The notes below the pieces were generated by a model that was not told where the DNA came from, ran no database searches, and saw nothing but the letters and a program-made list of their open reading frames with translations. DNA of 64,000 bases from Methylobacterium sp. (GTDB lineage: Bacteria; Pseudomonadota; Alphaproteobacteria; Rhizobiales; Beijerinckiaceae). Below, in pieces: positions 1 to 7,857 of the stretch. The translations under genes were made by a program, and so were the position numbers. Where the stretch lies: NCBI GenBank assembly GCA_013823325.1, contig PNLY01000007.1:48227-112226 (forward strand), given 5' to 3'. Every line of letters begins with the position of its first letter. Position 1 is the stretch's first letter.

Positions 1-10
1 TGATGCACTT

Positions 11-15
11 CCTCC
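11..15 (-). promoter_or_regulatory. Ribosome binding site of a gene just off the left edge
   Basis: On the minus strand the first bases read GGGAGGAAGTGCATCA, a strong Shine-Dalgarno. It would sit 9 nt before an ATG if the base beyond the window edge continues as TG. The same GGGAGGAAG block precedes tctC. A minus-strand gene starting at or just past position 1 is inferred; its coding sequence is not in the window. Confidence 0.45.
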
Positions 16-95
16 CATGGAATTTTCTTTGCTGAGCGATCGTCGGGCTGGCCGTCTGCTTCGGCGCATTCGCTCGGTTGGATCTTGATTGGTAT

Positions 96-107
96 TTGGC
101 ATGCCAA
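96..107. promoter_or_regulatory. Putative GntR/FCD operator, perfect palindrome
   Basis: TTGGCATGCCAA is a perfect 12-bp palindrome. It matches the half-sites found between tctA and gntR at 3676-3692 and 3761-3770. FadR/FCD-type GntR regulators commonly bind short palindromes of this general kind. It probably controls the gene that starts off the left edge; this is inference. Confidence 0.5.
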
Positions 108-151
108 TACTCGTCGCTGTCAAGAGGCTATCGGCGTCCGGCCGTCTCAAT

Positions 152-170
152 TTGGCATTTTGCATGCCAA
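152..170. promoter_or_regulatory. Second putative GntR/FCD operator
   Basis: TTGGCAT, a 5-nt spacer and ATGCCAA form an inverted repeat. The right part (159-170) differs from the palindrome at 96-107 by one base. The arm-N5-arm spacing is the same as in the site at 3676-3692, which supports a common binding protein. Confidence 0.5.
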
Positions 171-292
171 TGACAGGTGGCGCCTAGGGCTCATCGATCG
201 GAGGCCCCGTCGATGCTGTTCATGCCGAAGGCGCAGAGCCGCGTAGGCCCGCCGACTGGCGAGAGGTCGTGAGATTTGCTCCGTTCGGCCCC

Positions 293-326
293 GGCCCTGC
301 GATCCATCTGCGCCGAGGGCAGGGCC
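293..326. terminator. Possible hairpin downstream of tctB
   Basis: GGCCCTGC at 293-300 and GCAGGGCC at 319-326 form an 8-bp stem just past the tctB stop codon on the minus strand. The loop is long (18 nt) and there is no T-run, so it is at best a weak or factor-assisted terminator. Apart from this hairpin and the operator sites, I see nothing in 176-344. Confidence 0.25.
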
Positions 327-344
327 TTCGATTTGGAGCGCGAG

Positions 345-857
345 TCAGTATCCGAGCGCGGTTTCCAGCGGTCCCTTGGGCAGCGGCACCAGGAACCAGA
401 CCTCGAACATCATGAAGTTGACGATCGCGATGCCGAGCGACACGGCCGCGGCCTTCCAGACCGGGAACTTGCCGAAGAACACCATGAATGCCCCGATATA
501 GATCGCGGCCGAGACGTAGATGCCAATATAGTTCGTCGCCAGCACGAAGACGACGGCGGGGACGAAGATCGCCGCCATGCGCTTGATGCCCGGAATGGTC
601 GTCGCAATCTTCTCGCCATCCGGCGTGTGCGGCAGGGCCTGAGCCAGATTGACGAGAGAGGCAAGGCCCATCGCCACGACGATGTAGAACGGGAACAGGC
701 CGGGCTGCGGCCCTTCGTTCGGCTTCCAGGCGATACCGAGCCGCAAGCTGTCGGTTATTACGATCGCCGCGACGACCAGGAAGAAGATCGCGACCGCGAT
801 GTCCAGGGTGCGATAGCTGACGAGCGGACGTTCTTCGGTTTCTTCGTTGCTGCTCAT
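345..857 (-). CDS. tctB: Tripartite tricarboxylate transporter small membrane subunit TctB
   Basis: Small integral membrane subunit of a TTT-family secondary transporter, partnering TctA in the inner membrane. The 170-residue protein has four hydrophobic segments (about residues 18-35, 53-72, 92-112 and 120-155), the size and layout usual for TctB. The start is supported by AGGAG 7 nt upstream of the ATG. It is the last gene of a tctA-tctC-tctB operon, 97 nt after tctC. TctB sequences diverge strongly, so the assignment rests on topology and gene order as much as on sequence. The substrate cannot be read from this subunit; the divergent oxalate genes suggest oxalate or a related dicarboxylate. 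Confidence 0.88.
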   Translation of the reverse strand: MSSNEETEERPLVSYRTLDIAVAIFFLVVAAIVITDSLRLGIAWKPNEGPQPGLFPFYIVVAMGLASLVNLAQALPHTPDGEKIATTIPGIKRMAAIFVPAVVFVLATNYIGIYVSAAIYIGAFMVFFGKFPVWKAAAVSLGIAIVNFMMFEVWFLVPLPKGPLETALGY

Positions 858-954
858 TGTCTTGCTCCTGGCTGGCTCCCGCTCCCGGCGCCAGCTCCGC
901 GATGGTTGGGCGATCGGAGCGCGATCGCTTGCGCCGCGCTCCGTGCTGTCGGGC

Positions 955-1977
955 TCACTGGGTCGCGAGGAAGCCGGCGTTCTTCATCAGGTCGGAATGC
1001 AGAGTCTCGGCACTGGTGAGCCATTTCTCGAACTCAGGGCCGCTCATGAAGGTCTGGTTGAAGGCTCCCTTCTCCATGAACTCTTTCCAATCCGGCGTCG
1101 CCATCACCTTCTTCAGCAGGTCGACATAGAAGGCGATCTGCTCGGGCTTGGTATTCTTGGTGGTGAAGATGCCGCGCAGCATCTGGTACTCGACCGGCAG
1201 GCCCGATTCCTTGCAGGTCGGGATGTCGCTCCAGGCTTCCTTCTCGGTGACCTTGGCGGTGTAGGTCGAGCGCTGTGCATCGAAGATGCAGAGCGGGCGC
1301 AACTGCCCGGCTCGCCATTGGCCGACGGCCTCGATCGGATTATTCACGGTCGAGTCGACATGATTGCCGACGAGTTGCACGGCGACCTGGCCGCCGCCGG
1401 CATAGGGCACATAGGTGAACTTCTTGCCGCCCGTCTGCAGCTCGACCGCCGCCGTTACGATCTGGTCTTCCTGCTTCGAGCCGGTGCCACCCATCTTGAA
1501 CTGGCGGTCATCGCCGGCTTTCACCGCATCGATGTAATCCTTCGCCGTCTTGTAGGGCTTCTCGCTGTTCGTCCAGAGGATGAACTGGTCGAGCGCCAGC
1601 ATCGCGACCGGTTTCATGTCCTTCCAGTTGAAGGGCGAACCGGTTCCGAGCGGGGTCGTGAACAGGTTCGACAGGGTGATCGCGATCTTGTGCGGATCGT
1701 TGGCGCTGGCCTTCATCTCCAGGAAGCCTTCGGCGCCCGCGCCGCCGGCCTTGTTGATCACGATCAGCGGCTGCTTCATCAGATTGTGCTTCTGGACGAC
1801 GCCCTGGATGAAGCGCGCCATCTGATCGGCACCGCCACCGGTGCCTGCCGGGATAACCAGCGTCACGGGCTTGCTCGGTTCCCACTTCTGCTGCGCCCAG
1901 GCTGGCGAGGTCAGGCAGGCGCTCGCCGCCAGCGTTGCCGCAATTGTCCTGGTCTTGGACACTCCCGTCCGGATCAT
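955..1977 (-). CDS. tctC: Tripartite tricarboxylate transporter substrate-binding protein TctC
   Basis: Periplasmic binding protein of the TTT system (Bug/TctC family), which captures a carboxylate and delivers it to TctAB. The start at 1977 is preferred because GGGAGG lies 7 nt upstream and the product then begins with a normal signal peptide (positive MIRTGVSKTR, hydrophobic core, AWA-Q cleavage site near residue 28). An upstream in-frame start at 2025 would add 16 residues with no purpose. The mature part shows the family pattern PVTLVIPAGTGGGADQMAR near its N-terminus, a phosphate/carboxylate-binding loop region, and the usual length (340 aa). It sits between tctA and tctB. Specificity is unknown; oxalate is inferred from the neighbouring oxc-frc genes. 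Confidence 0.9.
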   Translation of the reverse strand: MIRTGVSKTRTIAATLAASACLTSPAWAQQKWEPSKPVTLVIPAGTGGGADQMARFIQGVVQKHNLMKQPLIVINKAGGAGAEGFLEMKASANDPHKIAITLSNLFTTPLGTGSPFNWKDMKPVAMLALDQFILWTNSEKPYKTAKDYIDAVKAGDDRQFKMGGTGSKQEDQIVTAAVELQTGGKKFTYVPYAGGGQVAVQLVGNHVDSTVNNPIEAVGQWRAGQLRPLCIFDAQRSTYTAKVTEKEAWSDIPTCKESGLPVEYQMLRGIFTTKNTKPEQIAFYVDLLKKVMATPDWKEFMEKGAFNQTFMSGPEFEKWLTSAETLHSDLMKNAGFLATQ

Positions 1978-2062
1978 CACGCTTCCTCCCTTGAGGCGGC
2001 TTTGTTGCCGCGTTGGTAAAGTCATGAAGGCGACTATGTTGCGGGAACCGGCCCGCGCGGCT

Positions 2063-3577
2063 TCAGGCAGCGCGGGCGACGGCGTGGTTGCTCGAGAGTT
2101 TCGCGCGCAGCGCCTGCAGGGCCGGCCAGAAGGCCATCACCAGGCCGAGCGTCATGATCCCGCCGCAGAGCCAGTTCGACCAGAACACGCCGACATTGCC
2201 CTGCGAGACCAGCATGGCCTGGCGGAAGGAGCTCTCGGCCTGGTCGCCGAGCACGAGCGCCAGCACCAGCGGCGGCAGCGGGTAGCGCAGCTTGTTGAAG
2301 AGATAGCCGAGCACGCCGAAGACCAGCATCATCCAGACATCGAACATCGCGTTGTTCACGGTGAAGGCACCGATGGCACAGACGAAGACGATGGCCGGCG
2401 CGATGATCGAGAAAGGTACACGCAGGATCGCGGCGAAGAAGGGCACGCAGGTCAGCACCATGATCAGGCCGACGACGTTGCCGAGATACATCGAGGCGAT
2501 CAGGCCCCAGACGAAGTCCTTCTGCTCGACAAAGAGCAGCGGGCCGGGCTGCAGGCCCCAGATCAGCAAGCCGCCAAGCAGCACCGCTGCGGTCGGCGAG
2601 CCCGGGATGCCGAGCGTCAGCATCGGCAGCAGGGCGGCGGTGCCGGCGGCGTGGGCGGCCGTCTCCGGCGCCACCACGCCCTCGAGCTCGCCCTTGCCGA
2701 AATTGTCGCCCCGCTTCGACAGGCGCTTGGCGATGCCATAGCCCATGAAGGAGGCCGGTGTCGCCCCACCCGGGGTGATGCCCATCCAGCAGCCGACGAT
2801 GCAGCTGCGCAGAAAGGTCAGCCACATTCCGGGCAGCTGTTTCCAGGTGCGGATGACAGCGTCCATGCGCAGCTTGGCGGCGGCGCCGTTGAATTTCAGC
2901 CCGTCCTCCATCGAGCAGAGGATCTCGCCGATGCCGAACAGGCCGATGACGGCGACGAGGAACTTGAAGCCGTTCAGCAGCTCGTCCTGCCCGAAGGTCA
3001 TCCTGAGCGTGCCGGTGACGCCGTCCAGGCCGACGGAGGCGAGCGCGAAGCCGAGGCACATCGAGGCGATCGTCTTGAACGGTGAGCCCCGACCCATGCC
3101 GATGAAGCTGGCGAAGGTGAGGAATTGCACCGCGAAGAACTCGGCAGGACCGAACTTCAAGGCGAATTTCGCGACCACCGGCGCGAGGAAGGTGATCAGG
3201 CAGACCGCGAAGATCGCGCCGACGAAGGAGGCCGTGAAGGCGCCGACCAGCGCCTCGTCCGCCTTGCCGTTTTGCGCCATCGGATGCCCGTCGAAAGTCG
3301 TCGCCACCGACCAAGGCTCGCCGGGAATATTGAAGAGGATCGAGGTGATGGCGCCACCGAACAGCGCGCCCCAATAGATGCTGGTCAATAGGATGATCGC
3401 CGAGGTCGGCGGCATGGTGAAGGTCAGGGGCAAGAGAATGGCCACGCCATTGGCGCCGCCGAGGCCTGGCAGAACACCGATGACGACACCAAGCGTGATG
3501 CCGATGACCATGAGCAGGATGTGGTAGGCGCTGAGAGCGACGGCGAATCCGCCGAACAGGGCGTTCAGTTCATCCAT
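2063..3577 (-). CDS. tctA: Tripartite tricarboxylate transporter large permease TctA
   Basis: Large membrane subunit with about 12 transmembrane segments that moves the substrate into the cytoplasm, presumably driven by an ion gradient. The start at 3577 (MDELNALFGGF) gives 504 residues, the family norm. A longer open frame to 3844 would add 89 non-homologous residues running into the gntR promoter. Conserved TctA features are visible: the glycine-rich GVLPGLGGANGVAILLPLTF stretch near residue 40, and GITPGGATPASFMGYGIAKR with TLGIPGSPTAAVLLGG in the second half, two loops typical of this family. It is the first gene of tctACB and is transcribed divergently from gntR-oxc-frc across a 266-nt region holding palindromic operators. 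Confidence 0.93.
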   Translation of the reverse strand: MDELNALFGGFAVALSAYHILLMVIGITLGVVIGVLPGLGGANGVAILLPLTFTMPPTSAIILLTSIYWGALFGGAITSILFNIPGEPWSVATTFDGHPMAQNGKADEALVGAFTASFVGAIFAVCLITFLAPVVAKFALKFGPAEFFAVQFLTFASFIGMGRGSPFKTIASMCLGFALASVGLDGVTGTLRMTFGQDELLNGFKFLVAVIGLFGIGEILCSMEDGLKFNGAAAKLRMDAVIRTWKQLPGMWLTFLRSCIVGCWMGITPGGATPASFMGYGIAKRLSKRGDNFGKGELEGVVAPETAAHAAGTAALLPMLTLGIPGSPTAAVLLGGLLIWGLQPGPLLFVEQKDFVWGLIASMYLGNVVGLIMVLTCVPFFAAILRVPFSIIAPAIVFVCAIGAFTVNNAMFDVWMMLVFGVLGYLFNKLRYPLPPLVLALVLGDQAESSFRQAMLVSQGNVGVFWSNWLCGGIMTLGLVMAFWPALQALRAKLSSNHAVARAA

Positions 3578-3675
3578 AGCGCTTCGTCCCCATAAAATGG
3601 CCTTGTTCAGGGACCGCGCAATGACCAACGCAGAGCTGACTGGCCTTGTTTGAGTTAGCCTAGGATGAAACTTTG

Positions 3676-3692
3676 TGGCATGCAATATGCCA
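3676..3692. promoter_or_regulatory. Putative operator in the tctA/gntR divergent promoter
   Basis: TGGCAT-N5-ATGCCA is an inverted repeat with the same spacing as the site at 152-170. It lies between the divergent starts of tctA (3577) and gntR (3844), where one bound regulator could control both directions. The likely ligand-responsive regulator is the GntR protein encoded next to it (inference). Confidence 0.5.
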
Positions 3693-3760
3693 TATTTGGA
3701 TGCGCTGCAGCATAGTAATTGCTTGGTTTCGGCCGTTGCGTGGTCATTTCTTTCGTTATA

Positions 3761-3770
3761 TGGTATGCCA
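3761..3770. promoter_or_regulatory. Second putative operator in the tctA/gntR region
   Basis: TGGTATGCCA is a 10-bp near-palindrome with one mismatch. It closely matches the core of the sites at 96-107, 152-170 and 3676-3692, and lies 74 nt before the gntR start, fitting autoregulation. Confidence 0.45.
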
Positions 3771-3843
3771 GAAACCACCACCCTGTGACGCGTGCTGCGG
3801 ACGGGCGGATCTCGGACAAGGCAAAACGGAAATCGACGTCGCA

Positions 3844-4530
3844 ATGATCAAGGCACAGCTTGAAATTCAGCCGATCGAGGAGGTTCAGAGCCTCAAGAGC
3901 CGTACCTACGAGGCGCTGAAGGTCGCGATCGGCGCGATGAAGATTTACGATGCGGGCGCAGAGCTTCGGCTCGACGAACGTGCGCTGTCGCTTCAGTTCG
4001 GTGTCAGCCGCACGCCGTTGCGCGAGGCCCTCGCCCAGCTCGAGCAGGAGGGGCTGGTCAGGATCGCACCGCGCCGCGGCATCTTCATCGTGCGCAAGAC
4101 CAAGGCTGAGATTCTCGAGATGATCACGGTCTGGGCCGCGCTCGAGAGCATGGCTGCCCGGCTCGCCACCGAAGTCGCTTCCGATGCCGAGATCGCCAGG
4201 CTGCACGGCCTCGTCGACACCTTCGACAGTGACGCGATCGAAGAGCATATGGGCGAGTATTCCGACGCCAATATCCGCTTCCACGCGGCGATCATCGCGC
4301 TCTCTGGCTGCAAGCTCATCGCCGAGATCACCAACGGCCTGTTCACGCATGTGCGCGGCATTCGCCAGCGCACGATCTTCGAGAGGGATCGGGCCCGCCG
4401 TTCGATCGTCGATCACAAGGAGATCATCGAGGCCCTGGAGACCCGCAACGGTGAACGCGCCGAGCGCCTGGTGCGCGAGCATACGCTCAAGCTGCGCCAG
4501 CACGTCGAGCAATTCGTCCAGCTCGACTGA
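3844..4530 (+). CDS. GntR-family regulator (FCD/FadR type), probably of oxalate genes
   Basis: Transcription factor with an N-terminal winged helix (about residues 17-80, with the recognition-helix pattern LDERALSLQFGVSRTPLREAL) and a C-terminal all-helical FCD ligand-binding domain (about 90-215). Several His, Asp and Asn residues there (for example YSDANIRFHAAI and the later HKEII) could coordinate a metal and carboxylate, as in other FCD regulators. I chose the ATG at 3844 (228 aa, normal length) over an upstream ATG at 3673, which would add 57 atypical Cys-rich residues; the Shine-Dalgarno is weak. It leads the gntR-oxc-frc operon and is divergent from tctACB. It probably acts as an oxalate- or CoA-ester-responsive repressor binding the nearby TGGCAT/ATGCCA palindromes (inference). 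Confidence 0.9.
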   Translation: MIKAQLEIQPIEEVQSLKSRTYEALKVAIGAMKIYDAGAELRLDERALSLQFGVSRTPLREALAQLEQEGLVRIAPRRGIFIVRKTKAEILEMITVWAALESMAARLATEVASDAEIARLHGLVDTFDSDAIEEHMGEYSDANIRFHAAIIALSGCKLIAEITNGLFTHVRGIRQRTIFERDRARRSIVDHKEIIEALETRNGERAERLVREHTLKLRQHVEQFVQLD

Positions 4531-4592
4531 GCCGGACCAAGATCAACAGCAAAAAATTACCATAAGAAACAATCGACTAGGGAGAAAGCGGG

Positions 4593-6329
4593 ATGTCCGC
4601 AGTCGTACAAAGCATCTCTTCTGCCGCGCCCGAAACGGAGCGCGAACTGACCGACGGCTTCAACCTCATCATCGATGCGCTGAAGCTCAACGGTCTCGAT
4701 ACGATCTATGGCGTGCCGGGGATTCCGATCACCGACTTCGGCCGCATGGCCCAGGCGGCTGGCATCCGCGTGCTCTCGTTCCGCCACGAGCAGAACGCCG
4801 GCTATGCCGCCTCGATCGCCGGCTTCCTCACCAAGAAACCCGGTATCTGCCTCACCGTTTCGGCACCCGGCTTCCTCAATGGCCTGACCGCGCTCGCGCA
4901 TGCGACCACGAACTGCTTCCCGATGATCCTGATCTCGGGCTCGTCCGAGCGCGAGATCGTTGACCTGCAGCAGGGCGACTACGAGGAGATGGACCAGCTC
5001 GCCGTCGCCAAGCCCCTGTGCAAAGCGGCGTTCCGCATCCTGCATGCGCAGGACATCGGCATCGGCCTGGCGCGTGCGATCCGCGCCGCGGTCTCCGGCC
5101 GGCCCGGCGGCGTCTACCTCGATCTGCCGGCTAAGCTGTTCGGCCAGGTGATGGACGCCGAGGAAGGCCGCAAGTCGCTGGTCAAAGTGATCGACGCCGC
5201 GCCGGCGCAGCTTCCGGCGCCGGATGCGGTCCAGCGTGCGCTCGACGTTCTGAAGGGCGCGACGCGGCCGCTGATCATTCTCGGCAAGGGCGCCGCCTAC
5301 GCCCAGGCCGACGACGCGATCCGCCAGTTTGTCGAGAAGAGCGGCATCCCGTTCCTGCCGATGAGCATGGCCAAGGGCCTGCTGCCGGATCTCCACTCGC
5401 AATGCGCCGGCGCTGCGCGCTCGACGGTGCTGAAGGATTCCGACGTCGTCATGCTGATCGGCGCGCGGCTCAACTGGCTCCTCTCGCACGGCAAGGGCAA
5501 GAGCTGGGGCGACCAGCCTAAGAAGTTCATCCAGATCGACATCGAGCCGAAGGAGATGGACTCCAACGTCGAGATCGTCGCGCCCGTGGTGGGCGATATC
5601 GGCTCCTGCATCTCCGCCTTGCTGGCCGGCATGGGCAATGCATGGCCGGTGCCGCCGGCCGACTGGACATCGGCGGTCGCCAAGAAGCGCGACGAGAACG
5701 TCGCCAAGATGGCGCCGCGCCTGATGAACAACAACGTGCCGATGGATTATCACGGCGCGCTCGGCGTGCTGCGCACGATCATCGCGGAGCGGCCGGACGC
5801 CATCCTCATCAATGAAGGCGCCAACACGCTCGATCTCGCGCGCGGCGTCATCGACATGCATCAGCCGCGCAAGCGCCTCGACGTCGGCACCTGGGGCGTG
5901 ATGGGCATCGGCATGGGCTATGCCATCGCCGCCGCCGTCGAGACCGGCAAGCCCGTGCTCGCCGTCGAGGGCGACTCGGCCTTCGGCTTCTCCGGCATGG
6001 AGGTCGAGACGATCTGCCGATACAACCTGCCGGTCTGCGTCGTCATCTTCAACAATAACGGCATCTATCGCGGCACCGACGTCAACAGCGCCGGCGACGA
6101 TCCGGCCACGACCGTGTTCGTCAAGGATGCGCGCTACGACCGCATGATGGAGGCGTTCGGCGGCGTCGGCGTCAACGCGACCTCGCCCGACGAGCTGAAG
6201 CGCGCCGTCAACGCGGCGATGGACAGCCGCAAGCCGACCTTGATCAACGCGGTGATCGATCCGACCGCCGGCAGCGAAAGCGGCCGCATCGGCAATCTCA
6301 ATCCGCAAAGCGCACTCAAGAAGAAGTAA
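4593..6329 (+). CDS. oxc: Oxalyl-CoA decarboxylase
   Basis: Thiamine-diphosphate enzyme that converts oxalyl-CoA to formyl-CoA and CO2, the decarboxylating step of oxalate breakdown. At 578 aa it has the family length and the three ThDP-enzyme domains. The ThDP-activating Glu is in [11 protein letters not shown] (E66). The cofactor motif runs from GDSAFGFSG (460-468) to NNNGIYRG (487-494), where Y492 matches the active-site Tyr of Oxalobacter Oxc. The C-terminal [12 protein letters not shown] resembles the substrate-closing loop of that enzyme. GGGAGAAAG precedes the start. It lies 62 nt after gntR and 11 nt before frc, so the pair is cotranscribed. A general acetolactate-synthase role is unlikely given the C-terminal loop and the frc partner. 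Confidence 0.95.
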   Translation: MSAVVQSISSAAPETERELTDGFNLIIDALKLNGLDTIYGVPGIPITDFGRMAQAAGIRVLSFRHEQNAGYAASIAGFLTKKPGICLTVSAPGFLNGLTALAHATTNCFPMILISGSSEREIVDLQQGDYEEMDQLAVAKPLCKAAFRILHAQDIGIGLARAIRAAVSGRPGGVYLDLPAKLFGQVMDAEEGRKSLVKVIDAAPAQLPAPDAVQRALDVLKGATRPLIILGKGAAYAQADDAIRQFVEKSGIPFLPMSMAKGLLPDLHSQCAGAARSTVLKDSDVVMLIGARLNWLLSHGKGKSWGDQPKKFIQIDIEPKEMDSNVEIVAPVVGDIGSCISALLAGMGNAWPVPPADWTSAVAKKRDENVAKMAPRLMNNNVPMDYHGALGVLRTIIAERPDAILINEGANTLDLARGVIDMHQPRKRLDVGTWGVMGIGMGYAIAAAVETGKPVLAVEGDSAFGFSGMEVETICRYNLPVCVVIFNNNGIYRGTDVNSAGDDPATTVFVKDARYDRMMEAFGGVGVNATSPDELKRAVNAAMDSRKPTLINAVIDPTAGSESGRIGNLNPQSALKKK

Positions 6330-6340
6330 GGGAGGATTCA

Positions 6341-7615
6341 ATGAAAGCGCTCGAAGGCGTCAAGGTTCTCGACTTCACCCACGTCCAGTCGGGGCCGACC
6401 TGCACGCAGCTCCTCGCCTGGTTCGGCGCCGACGTGATCAAGGTCGAGCGCCCGGGTACCGGCGACATCACGCGCGGCCAGCTCTGCGACGTGCCGGATG
6501 CCGACAGCCTCTATTTCACGATGCTGAACCACAACAAGCGTTCGATCACGCTCGACACCAAGAATCCGAGGGGCATGGAAGTGCTCTGGGAGATGGTGAA
6601 GGTCTGCGATGTCATGGTCGAGAATTTCGCCCCCGGCGTGCTCGACCGCATGGGCCTGACCTGGGCAAAGGTCCATGAGGTCAATCCGCGCATGATCGTC
6701 GCCTCGATCAAGGGCTTCGGCGCGGGCCCCTACGAAGACTGCAAGGTCTACGAGAACGTCGCGCAATGCGCCGGCGGTGCCGCCTCGACCACCGGCTTCC
6801 GCGACGGCGTGCCGCTGGTCACCGGCGCGCAGATCGGCGATTCCGGCACCGGCCTGCATCTGGCGCTCGGCATCGTCACGGCGCTCTACCACCGCACCCA
6901 TTCCGGCCTCGGCCAGAAGGTCGATTGTGCGATGCAGGACGGCGTGCTCAATCTCTGCCGGGTCAAGCTGCGCGACCAGCAGCGCCTCGCTCACGGCCCT
7001 CTCAAGGAATACAGCCAGTTCGGCGAGGGCGTGCCGTTCGGCGACGCCGTGCCGCGCGCCGGCAACGATTCCGGCGGCGGCCAGCCTGGCCGCATTTTGA
7101 AGTGCAAGGGCTGGGAGACCGATCCGAACGCCTACATCTACTTCATCACCCAGGCACCGGTCTGGGAGAAGATCTGCGATGTCATCGGCGAGCCCGGCTG
7201 GAAGATCGATCCGAACTACGCCAAACCGCCGGCGCGCCTGCCCAGGCTGAACGAGATCTTCGGCCGGATCGAAGAGTGGACCATGACCAAGACCAAGTTC
7301 GAGGCCATGGACATCCTCAACGAATACGACATCCCCTGCGGGCCGATCCTCTCGATGAAGGAGATCGCCGAGGAGAAGTCCTTGCGCGAGACTGGCACGG
7401 TGGTCGAGGTCGACCATCCCAAGCGCGGCAAGTACCTCTCGGTCGGCAACCCGATCAAGCTGTCCAACAGCCCGTCCGAGGTCAGGCGCTCGCCGCTGCT
7501 CGGCGAGCACACCGACGAGGTGCTGCGCGACGTGCTGAAGCTCGACGAGGCCCGCATTGCGGCGATCGTCGAGTCCGGGGCTACCGGCGCAGTGACGCGG
7601 GCGGCGGCAGAGTAG
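6341..7615 (+). CDS. frc: Formyl-CoA:oxalate CoA-transferase
   Basis: Class III CoA-transferase that moves CoA from formyl-CoA to oxalate, giving oxalyl-CoA for Oxc and releasing formate. The 424-aa protein has the key Frc features: Q16 in THVQSGP, catalytic Asp D167 in [14 protein letters not shown], the glycine loop GGGQPG that gates the active site, and the CKGWETD block shared with Oxalobacter Frc. It is preceded by GGGAGG and follows oxc by 11 nt. With Oxc it forms the complete two-enzyme oxalate cycle. A second, more distant class III CoA-transferase lies at 10945-12168, but that protein lacks the GGGQPG loop and belongs to another pathway. Confidence 0.95.
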   Translation: MKALEGVKVLDFTHVQSGPTCTQLLAWFGADVIKVERPGTGDITRGQLCDVPDADSLYFTMLNHNKRSITLDTKNPRGMEVLWEMVKVCDVMVENFAPGVLDRMGLTWAKVHEVNPRMIVASIKGFGAGPYEDCKVYENVAQCAGGAASTTGFRDGVPLVTGAQIGDSGTGLHLALGIVTALYHRTHSGLGQKVDCAMQDGVLNLCRVKLRDQQRLAHGPLKEYSQFGEGVPFGDAVPRAGNDSGGGQPGRILKCKGWETDPNAYIYFITQAPVWEKICDVIGEPGWKIDPNYAKPPARLPRLNEIFGRIEEWTMTKTKFEAMDILNEYDIPCGPILSMKEIAEEKSLRETGTVVEVDHPKRGKYLSVGNPIKLSNSPSEVRRSPLLGEHTDEVLRDVLKLDEARIAAIVESGATGAVTRAAAE

Positions 7616-7643
7616 CTTCTCGGAGCGTCCAGCGACTCTTGGA

Positions 7644-7669
7644 GTGGCGCCTCGGCTAGGAAGCGCCAC
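7644..7669. terminator. Stem-loop between convergent frc and the CoA operon
   Basis: GTGGCGC (7644-7650) and GCGCCAC (7663-7669) form a GC-rich 7-bp stem with a 12-nt loop, 29 nt after the frc stop. The following bases are only moderately T-rich, so intrinsic termination is possible but not clear. Confidence 0.4.
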
Positions 7670-7776
7670 CCTTGTCTTGCCGGGGCGGGAGCCGGGTTAT
7701 CTCCTCGGAGGCCTCCTCAATCCGCGCGAGACACCCAGGCGTTCCGCACTGCGGGAGTTCCGGAAGGCGGGCGCGC

Positions 7777-7851
7777 CGGTTGCAGAAGGCCTTGATCGAT
7801 CAGGACGCCGTCTGGTGCGGCTTCTGCACGCCACACGGAAGCGCGGCGATC
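7777..7851 (+). pseudogene. Relic of a [2Fe-2S] molybdenum-hydroxylase small subunit
   Basis: A short stretch of one plus-strand frame reads LQKALIDQ followed by DAVWCGFCTPHGSAAI. This closely resembles the region of CoxS/YagT/isoquinoline-oxidoreductase small subunits where the second [2Fe-2S] cluster is bound (typically ALxxxGAVQCGFCTPG). Nothing recognisable flanks it: no N-terminal ferredoxin-like domain upstream, and the similarity fades before the oppositely oriented gene that ends at 7858. It is best read as a remnant of a deleted oxidoreductase gene. The call rests on about 25 residues, so chance similarity is not excluded. Confidence 0.45.
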
Positions 7852-7857
7852 AGAGCT

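Noticed and set aside
1977-2025. Longer start for tctC at 2025
   Set aside because: The extra 16 residues precede a normal signal peptide, and the strong GGGAGG lies directly before the internal ATG at 1977.
3577-3844. N-terminal extension of TctA to 3844
   Set aside because: The 89 extra residues are Arg/Cys/Ser-rich, unlike TctA, and would cover the divergent promoter with its operators.
4557-6341. A 594-codon open frame on the minus strand opposite oxc
   Set aside because: It is the antisense shadow of a GC-rich gene: Arg/Asp/Gly/His-rich with no recognisable domain, while the plus strand encodes a full oxalyl-CoA decarboxylase.
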